56,284 nucleotides of DNA, taken from the NCBI GenBank assembly GCA_937900485.1, contig CALCEL010000040.1, positions 1 to 56,284 of the forward strand. The letters run 5' to 3'. Both the position numbers and the translations under genes were made by a program. This DNA is from an uncultured Prevotellaceae bacterium (GTDB lineage Bacteria; Bacteroidota; Bacteroidia; Bacteroidales; Bacteroidaceae). The first letter of the stretch is position 1; the number at the start of each line of letters is the position of its first letter. Shown piece after piece: positions 50,819 to 56,284 of this stretch. The notes beneath the pieces were generated by a model. It saw only the letters and a program-made list of their open reading frames with translations, ran no database searches and was not told the origin of the DNA.

Positions 50819-50824
50819 CGCGTC

Positions 50825-51547
50825 TCATCGTTTGTCGCTGTTTATTCTCATCACCATCCTCGCCATCTCAGCTCTCAGCTTCTCGTTCTCCCTCTTGAAG
50901 CGTTCCGTCTCCTCCTTGGCGTGTCTGTATCTTGTCACCATCTCCCCGTAGGCTTCCCTCATCAACTCCAGCTGTCCTGTCATCTCGCGTATGCGTTCCT
51001 CGTCGCTCGTGTACGTGACCTGTCTACTGTATGTTCTGACGATGTCGGGGTGATTCTCGTCATGGTAGCGAATGAAACGTGTGGGCGGCACTTGTAGGCG
51101 TGTGCAGATTGCTGTGAACTCATTGATAGTCAGCGTGGATCTTGTCATGTCACCGTCCTTCGGAAACTTACGCATGAGCGCCTTATGGTCTCTGCATCCC
51201 ACCTTTTGCCGGAACAGGGCGTCGGTCTGTCTCATCACCATAGTCCTCATGTCGTCCATCATTACCATTGGATGATGTTCATCGTCCATGACCGTCGGCT
51301 GTCTGTCTTGTCCGTCCCACTCCATAAATCTCAGCACGTTGACATGTCTGTTGTCCGCCATCGTCATCAGTCTCGACAACCTCAGTCGTCTCAGCTTGCC
51401 CTGATAGAGTGAGTTGGGGTGTATGCCGAGGTCTCTCGCTATGTCTGACTTGCTGACTCTCACGTTGCCCATTCTTGCCAGCTCCTCATGTAAGTGTGTC
51501 AGATAGTCCGCCTTGAAAGACACTGTCATTGCTACGTTACTTCCCAT
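50825..51547 (-). CDS. Putative DNA-binding protein with two HTH-like motifs and a coiled coil (240 aa)
   Basis: A 240-aa soluble protein. Residues 28-55 (VRVSKSDIARDLGIHPNSLY) look like a helix-turn-helix, followed by a basic KLRRLRLSRL. A central Met/Asp/His-rich linker runs from about 75 to 105. A second HTH-like stretch lies at about 135-165 (LTINEFTAICTRLQVPPTRF). The C-terminal 60 residues (EERIREMTGQLELMREAY onward) form a coiled coil with heptads, so it is probably a dimer. I do not recognise a named family. The start could be the ATG at 51547 or 51529. The gene ends 7 nt before the inverted triplet arrays, on the same strand as the 166-aa gene beyond them. Confidence 0.65.
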   Translation of the reverse strand: MGSNVAMTVSFKADYLTHLHEELARMGNVRVSKSDIARDLGIHPNSLYQGKLRRLRLSRLMTMADNRHVNVLRFMEWDGQDRQPTVMDDEHHPMVMMDDMRTMVMRQTDALFRQKVGCRDHKALMRKFPKDGDMTRSTLTINEFTAICTRLQVPPTRFIRYHDENHPDIVRTYSRQVTYTSDEERIREMTGQLELMREAYGEMVTRYRHAKEETERFKRENEKLRAEMARMVMRINSDKR

Positions 51548-51851
51548 CGCTGATATTTTGACGATAAAGTTATGCGTATCATGTCGGTCTTTTTTGCGCT
51601 CATGACGCCTTGGTGCCCTTAACCCTCGTTTTTCATTCGTTATTCATCCCGTTCAAACATGACATACATCATCGGGATGTGGGGTGTCATGATGACTTAG
51701 CATCGACGCATACCCTTTTCTCTCTCGTCGACACTCATGCCGGATGTTCTTCTCACACTCCCGGTTCTTCCCAATCTTGCTCTATGAGGAGCAGCGTGAC
51801 ACGTGTGTGTCATTAATGTGAGGATGAAAGAAACAGACAGAGTCGCATTTA

Positions 51852-52128
51852 ACCAAATTTCCTATGCCGTTTTTGATGTTATAAACGGTTAACGTACTGA
51901 TTTATATATGATATAACCACTGTAATCCTTAGCTTAGGTTTTTAAAATTCTCAGGTTAGGACAATCTCTATACACAGGTCTGAGCGTTCCACTTTCCTAA
52001 CCTGAACTTTTCAACGTCCTAACCTAAGATTTTCAGACGCCGAATAAGACATGTAAAATTCTCGAAAGGCATTTTTTCATTGTCATCTGTCAACGAATAA
52101 AGAGGAGTATGGGACAGCAAAATCTTTA
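51852..52128 (+). repeat. Dispersed intergenic repeat, copy 3 of 3
   Basis: About 277 bp. It begins ACCAAATTTCCTATG, contains GGTTAAC near 51888, AGGTTAGG at 51953-51960, and CCTAACCT at 51996-52003 and 52018-52025. It ends near GGGACAGCAAAATC. Site spacing is again 43 and 22 bp. It is the same orientation as the other two although the genes around it are on the minus strand. Confidence 0.85.
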
Positions 52129-52383
52129 GTTACTGCTATTCTTATGTATATTTACCATCAATTTTTTTGCGAACTAGAAAGCAAAGAGCACGCACAAGTC
52201 AATGAATTAAAGATATGAAATGAGTAAAAAGTAAAGCAAGGAGTAGGCAAATTCCTGTATTAGGAATTGTGTGGTTTCTTTTCCACCAACATAATATAAT
52301 CGAAAAGATTCCTTTCCATGATTTACCTAATGTAATCGCCCAAATCACCAAATAAAAGTGTCGTTTGTGTGAGGATAAAACAA

Positions 52384-52420
52384 GAGAACGGGTCATGGCG
52401 TTGCGCCGTGCCCCGTTCTC
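52384..52420 (-). terminator. Terminator of the GH43 / GH30-like operon
   Basis: GAGAACGGG at 52384-52392 and CCCGTTCTC at 52412-52420 form the outer stem, with an inner GGCGTTGCGCC hairpin. On the minus strand it is followed by TTGTTTTATCC. Confidence 0.75.
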
Positions 52421-52443
52421 CTTATCTTGTCTGTGCCTTTCTG

Positions 52444-53643
52444 TTATCTTATGGCATCGAGACTCTTAGTCATCTTCTTGTAGCTCTTGACGTCCGCCTT
52501 AGTGTCGAGCACCGTCTTGGCGTCCCTCACCAGCTTGTCCCTCTTGTCCCTCTTGTCTTGGCTGTCGCACTTCACCTCTTTGGCGCGGCTGACGGCGAGA
52601 GAGAGCTCAGACCATGCTTCCAGACGCTGGCGCTCCGCCTTTGTGATGTGTATCACTGATCCGTGTCTTGGAGTGAACGTGCCCTTCGTCGGTGTGTCCT
52701 TGACATACGTGAACTGGCTGAGGTCACCCTTGCAGAACTGGTAGTGTCCATTGGCGTAGCAGTCGTACATCAGTATGTACTCGTCTGAGTTGATGAGCGG
52801 GAAGACGCTCGAGCCTTCCACAGGGTACTGACCAGGCTTCTGCAGGTGTCTCCACTCAACGGTGTATGGTCCTGTGACCTTCTTCGACGTGGCTCTCATG
52901 ACACCTTGTCTCGTCTTCCATCCGCCGTCAGGTCCCATCGGGTTGATGACCTGTCGTCCCTCGTCCTTGAAGAACAGCACGTACTCGCCGTTCTTCTTGT
53001 CGTATACGATGTCGCCGTCGATGCTCGCCTTGCCGAAGTCGAAGAGCAGCTTAGGCTCGGTGATGTCCGTGAAGTCCTCGTTGGCGTATGAGTAGTAGAG
53101 CTTGAAGTAAGGCTGGTTGAAGTGAGGGTCGCTCGTGGGATATTCCCAGTCGTGACGTCCTATGCTGTAGTAGATCATGTACTTGCCCACCTCAGGGTCC
53201 CAGATGGTCTGCGGAGCCCACACGGCGTGCAGGTTGGCTGCGCCGAAGCCGTAGAGGTTAGGAAAGCGGGTAGGGAAGTCGATGGCTGTGTGCGTCCAAT
53301 GGATGAGGTCGGTGGACTTCATCAGCACTATGCCGTCGTTAGACTGCCATCCCTCGCTCGAGCGCATGTCCGTCAGCACCATGTAGAATGTCTTGCCGTC
53401 TCTCGCCCTCATGATGTGCGGGTCGCGTATGGACTTCTTGATGGCTATGCTGTCGGAAGCCACGACGGGACGTCCCTCGTTGAGGCTGGTGTAGTTGAAT
53501 CCGTCGTCGGACAGCGCGTAGCGCACCTGCTCGCCCTCCGGTGTGTTGTTGGAGAAGAAGGCGAAGAGGTAGCTGTTGTATTTCTGTGCCGACATGTCGG
53601 CGTAGCATATCATTGACAGTATGCTCAGGAGTATGGCTCTCAT
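52444..53643 (-). CDS. GH43-like glycoside hydrolase (399 aa)
   Basis: A 399-aa secreted enzyme with a signal peptide ending near MSA-QKY. It has the five-bladed beta-propeller pattern of GH43: the catalytic base in RDPHIMR (Asp74), the pKa-modulating Asp in IDGDIVYD (near 211) and the general acid in PVEGSSVF (Glu near 273). Further propeller landmarks are HAVWAPQTIWDPEVGKYMIY and EYILMYDCYA. Family members are arabinosidases, xylosidases and galactosidases; the substrate here is unknown. The last 60 residues are a charged helix (VSRAKEVKCDSQDKRDKRDK). It begins 1 nt after the stop of the GH30-like gene, so the two are one operon. Confidence 0.82.
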   Translation of the reverse strand: MRAILLSILSMICYADMSAQKYNSYLFAFFSNNTPEGEQVRYALSDDGFNYTSLNEGRPVVASDSIAIKKSIRDPHIMRARDGKTFYMVLTDMRSSEGWQSNDGIVLMKSTDLIHWTHTAIDFPTRFPNLYGFGAANLHAVWAPQTIWDPEVGKYMIYYSIGRHDWEYPTSDPHFNQPYFKLYYSYANEDFTDITEPKLLFDFGKASIDGDIVYDKKNGEYVLFFKDEGRQVINPMGPDGGWKTRQGVMRATSKKVTGPYTVEWRHLQKPGQYPVEGSSVFPLINSDEYILMYDCYANGHYQFCKGDLSQFTYVKDTPTKGTFTPRHGSVIHITKAERQRLEAWSELSLAVSRAKEVKCDSQDKRDKRDKLVRDAKTVLDTKADVKSYKKMTKSLDAIR

Positions 53644-53644
53644 A

Positions 53645-56284
53645 TTATTTGTTGATGATTTTCTTTGTTGTTCCGTCTGAGTATCTCACGATGTTGACGC
53701 CCTTGGCATTCTTGGTGCTCACTCCGCTCACCGTGTAACGCGCCGTCTCCTCGCTCTCGTTCTTCTCCGTCATGTCATCGATGCCTGTACTGTCCTCATC
53801 GAGGTCTGCTGACACCTCGTCGAGGTCTGTGGTTATCGCTTTGACCTCGTCGGCGCTGAGTGCGTAGTTGTAGACGCGGAAGTCATCGATGTAACCGCCG
53901 AAGTAAGGGTCGGCATTGAACTGGCTGCGTCCGATGTAGTTCATCATGGCGCTCAGGTCGCTCGGCTTGATGGTGAAGCTGTCGTTAGACGCTGTCTCCT
54001 CACCGTCGACGTAAAGCTTGACGCTTACCTTACCATCGGCGTTCGGACAGATGGTCACGGCCAGATGCTTGTACTTGCCGGACTGCAGCTTGCTGCCTGT
54101 TGACAGTATCTGCTCGCTGTCGCCGTTCTTCATCACGAAGCGCATCTCGGAGCCGTTGGAAGGTGTGAGGAACATATACCGGTTGGTGCCGTTGCCGAAG
54201 TCGAAGACACGTTCCCAGTTGCTGCTGCCGTTCCAGTAAACCCAGCATGCTACGGTCATCGTGTCGAGGTTGACGGCTGAGTAAGGAATCTCCATAAAGT
54301 AGTTCTTGGAGTTGAAGATGAAGGACTTAGTGCCAGACTTCTTTCTTGATGTGAGTGAAGAGTACTGCTCTGTTCCCAACAGGGAGGCGTTGAGCGCATT
54401 GATGGTGTTATCCTCAAGTGTGCCGTCGAACTGCAGCTGCATGATCATCGTCTTGTTTCCGTTGGCGCCTGCCTCCACGGTCTGGCTGGCTGCTCCTCTC
54501 GTACCATTGTATGCCACCGGCACTACCTTATAAATGTACTCCGTGTTCTGGCTGATGAGGTTGTCGAGGAAGGTGTCGCCACTCACTGAACGCGCTATGG
54601 TGTTGTATTCGCCGTCGCTCTTCTCAGCTCTCAGTATGTTATAAGTCACGGTGGTGTCAGATATGGCGTTCCAGTTCAGACGCACGCTGGCAGAGAAACG
54701 CTGAGCCATGAGTGTGTCGTTCTCCCATTTCGGAGTCAGCACGTTGCACATGGCGTCGAGTGGCTGGAATCTCCACATGTACTTCTTTCTCGTCGTGGCT
54801 GACGTCTCGCTGGTAGGACACTCGCCCTGCAGCACGTTGGTGCCTGATGAGCTGGATGTGCAGTAGAGTGCTTTGTTGCTGTGTCTGTTGATGATGTACC
54901 AGAATCCGTCACCCGCGTATTTCAGGAACCATTGCTCGTTGCCGCCAGGTGTCGCGGTGTTCTGGTAGGCGATGATTGACGCTCCGCTGTTGAGGTTCCA
55001 GTTGAGCAGGTCGAGGTACATGCTTTTGCCGTTGTTCAGGCTAAGAGTCCAGTAAGAGCAGTCGCCGTCAATGTTCTGTGGCTTGACCACCCACTGTTGC
55101 TGTGTGGCTGTGGTGAGTGACTTACGTGTGTTACACTGTACCGCTGTGCCTGACACGCTGCTGCTGCTCGGCAGTGACAGAAGTAGTCGGTTGTAGTAGT
55201 TCATGATGGTGTATGTGCCATTGATGTACTCCTGCGGCACGTCCTCGCCGTACTCAACCTCAAGCAGCTTCTCCGCGTTGATCTGTCCCTTCTGGTATCC
55301 TGTGCCTCCCGGTATGCTCACCACGTGCTGTCTGCATGGTCCGTAACCGTTGAAGTAGACGTCCTTGGCTGTCGACACGAAGTTGTATGTGGCGTTGGTG
55401 GCCTGTCTCTCCGAGCTGCCTATGTATGCGTGTATCTCACCTGTCGAGTCGTTACGGTATACGGCGCCTGATGTCCAGCTTGAGCCGTCCTCGGCGTATC
55501 CCAGTCGAACGCCGTGGTTGGAGTCCTTGCAGAACTGGCCTCTGGCGCGGCTGTCGAATCCCCACCAGATGCCTGTGGTCATTCCGTAGTTGGCTCCCAC
55601 GATGGCCTCGCCCACGTTGTGCAGCTCGTCGCCCGTGGCTTTCTTGCCGTCAGCGGTGACGGTGGAGAAGAATGAGGCGTAGTTCTCGAGTGAACCCGCC
55701 AGCTGGTGTGTGTTACCCTCGTCAAGGTATTCCTTCAGGTAGTTATACCATGGCAGGGCCTGGTCGCAGTTGAGGGTGTTACCGCCGCACACACGCACGT
55801 CGTTGAAGTAAGGGTCGTTCTTGATCAGCTTACAGATGTTGAGGAAGTCCTCCATGGATCCCTCGCCCCATCCAGTGTAGTCCGGCTCGTTGAACGGCGA
55901 CACGCTGATGATGTGCAGTCCCTTTGCCTCGCAGTATTGCACGCTGGCCTTTATGAGCTTGTACCATTCCTCTGGCTTGCCCACGTAGTTACTGAAACCG
56001 TTATTGTCGTTCAGCGCCTCGTGGTCACAGTTGATGTTGGCCTCAGTGACTCCGGTCAGCATGATGTGCTCTATTCTGCTCGACAATGCTTTCTTCTGAT
56101 TCGTAGTCAGCTCAAGACTGCCGTCCTCATTGGTGATCACCAGCTCGTTAGGCTGGAAGCTGACACGTCCGGTGGCGAAGTTCTCCTTGCCTATGTGAGC
56201 TATGCCTCGGTAGACGTTGGCGTCCCAGTCCCACGCCGTGTCCATACCCCAGTCGATATGAAACGCCTTACCCTCGGCGTTGAT
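53645..56284 (-). CDS. GH30-like multi-module secreted enzyme, 5' end outside the window
   Basis: The frame is open to the last base, so the N-terminus is missing; 879 residues are visible. The first 330 are a TIM-barrel glycosidase of clan GH-A, probably GH30-like: FHIDWGMDTAWDWD, the acid/base motif in ISVSPFNEPDYTGWGEGS (Glu of NEP), NTLNCDQALPWYNYLK, and IVGANYGMTTGIWWG. Then come a ricin-type beta-trefoil (about 345-490, with NEQWFLKY), a fibronectin type III-like domain (about 525-600), a LamG-like jellyroll (about 615-825, with FGGYIDDFRVYNYALSADEV), and a tail KGVNIVRYSDGTTKKIINK like a type IX sorting signal. Endo-galactanase or related activity is possible. It is the upstream partner of the GH43-like gene. 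Confidence 0.78.
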   Translation of the reverse strand: MNAEGKAFHIDWGMDTAWDWDANVYRGIAHIGKENFATGRVSFQPNELVITNEDGSLELTTNQKKALSSRIEHIMLTGVTEANINCDHEALNDNNGFSNYVGKPEEWYKLIKASVQYCEAKGLHIISVSPFNEPDYTGWGEGSMEDFLNICKLIKNDPYFNDVRVCGGNTLNCDQALPWYNYLKEYLDEGNTHQLAGSLENYASFFSTVTADGKKATGDELHNVGEAIVGANYGMTTGIWWGFDSRARGQFCKDSNHGVRLGYAEDGSSWTSGAVYRNDSTGEIHAYIGSSERQATNATYNFVSTAKDVYFNGYGPCRQHVVSIPGGTGYQKGQINAEKLLEVEYGEDVPQEYINGTYTIMNYYNRLLLSLPSSSSVSGTAVQCNTRKSLTTATQQQWVVKPQNIDGDCSYWTLSLNNGKSMYLDLLNWNLNSGASIIAYQNTATPGGNEQWFLKYAGDGFWYIINRHSNKALYCTSSSSGTNVLQGECPTSETSATTRKKYMWRFQPLDAMCNVLTPKWENDTLMAQRFSASVRLNWNAISDTTVTYNILRAEKSDGEYNTIARSVSGDTFLDNLISQNTEYIYKVVPVAYNGTRGAASQTVEAGANGNKTMIMQLQFDGTLEDNTINALNASLLGTEQYSSLTSRKKSGTKSFIFNSKNYFMEIPYSAVNLDTMTVACWVYWNGSSNWERVFDFGNGTNRYMFLTPSNGSEMRFVMKNGDSEQILSTGSKLQSGKYKHLAVTICPNADGKVSVKLYVDGEETASNDSFTIKPSDLSAMMNYIGRSQFNADPYFGGYIDDFRVYNYALSADEVKAITTDLDEVSADLDEDSTGIDDMTEKNESEETARYTVSGVSTKNAKGVNIVRYSDGTTKKIINK

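Larger units (their letters stand above)
50488..50824. other. Low-complexity intergenic region with inverted triplet arrays
   Basis: The plus strand is pyrimidine-rich from 50520 to 50685, including three exact copies of TGCTTCTTTTCCGT (50602, 50616, 50657). Then come ACTAC-type triplets (50684-50717), an AT-rich core (50718-50766) and the inverted GTAGTAG/GTTGTT triplets (50767-50818). Frames in it encode only Lys/Gln/Arg or Phe/Ser runs and are not genes. Confidence 0.7.
51548..52443. other. 0.9-kb region without a gene, holding dispersed repeat copy 3
   Basis: Contains repeat copy 3 (51852-52128) and the terminator of the GH43/GH30-like operon (52384-52420). Between 51548 and 51851 and between 52129 and 52383 no gene, promoter or known RNA could be assigned. 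Confidence 0.6.

Overview
The window is a chromosomal stretch of a Bacteroidota bacterium, most likely Prevotellaceae (Prevotella sensu lato). The evidence is fourfold. Candidate promoters have the Bacteroidota form TTTG, 19-20 nt, TAnnTTTG. Suf iron-sulfur genes follow a rimP-nusA-infB-cvpA cluster. There is an HU / smalltalk / peptidoglycan-hydrolase cassette. Long secreted proteins end in a tail of the type KGLNIVRMSDGT..KV.., common in Prevotella. I see no tRNA, rRNA, CRISPR array, transposase or integrase. All family names come from reading the translations; no database search was run.

Layout. (1) 1-3.2 kb: a TraX-like membrane protein and a DUF4954 beta-helix protein. (2) 3.6-14.6 kb: two very large secreted multi-module proteins (1511 and 1562 aa), a 70-aa peptide and a lipoprotein. 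(3) 15.6-16.8 kb: HU-like protein, 31-aa smalltalk protein, M15 peptidase. (4) 16.9-21.0 kb, minus strand: a five-gene operon of VTC-type polyphosphate polymerase, DUF4956 membrane protein, DUF2490 outer-membrane barrel, a small secreted protein and a DUF4353 carbohydrate-binding protein. (5) 21.3-32.9 kb: rimP, nusA, infB, cvpA, sufB, sufC, sufD, sufS, hisS. (6) 33.6-42.6 kb: a membrane sensor-AraC regulator divergent from a 1006-aa secreted glycan-binding-like protein and a GH27-like enzyme. (7) 42.9-50.5 kb: Spy-like protein, SpmA/SpmB-type nucleoside-recognition protein, ribF, a second and larger DUF4353 protein, cupin, DUF3109, and an unknown. (8) 50.5-51.5 kb: a low-complexity hairpin region and an HTH/coiled-coil protein. 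(9) 52.4 kb to the end, minus strand: a GH43-like enzyme and a GH30-like multi-module enzyme that runs off the window.

How the parts fit. Regions 5 and ribF are housekeeping (translation, Fe-S assembly, flavins). Regions 2, 6 and 9 point to glycan capture and breakdown at the cell surface; five of these proteins share the C-terminal tail, which I infer is a type IX secretion signal. Region 4 is the best candidate for an undescribed multi-component system: a polymerase, an inner-membrane protein, an outer-membrane barrel and secreted proteins made from one transcript.

The most striking non-coding signal is a dispersed intergenic repeat of about 280-290 bp, present three times (14809, 33079, 51852). 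Each copy has one AGGTTAGG and two CCTAACCT sites at exactly the same spacing (43 and 22 bp), although the flanking bases have diverged. Other notable signals are a terminator-like hairpin inside the signal-peptide codons of the GH27 gene, inverted triplet arrays flanking an AT-rich core near 50.7 kb, and a promoter subclass with TTCGCG in place of TTTG.
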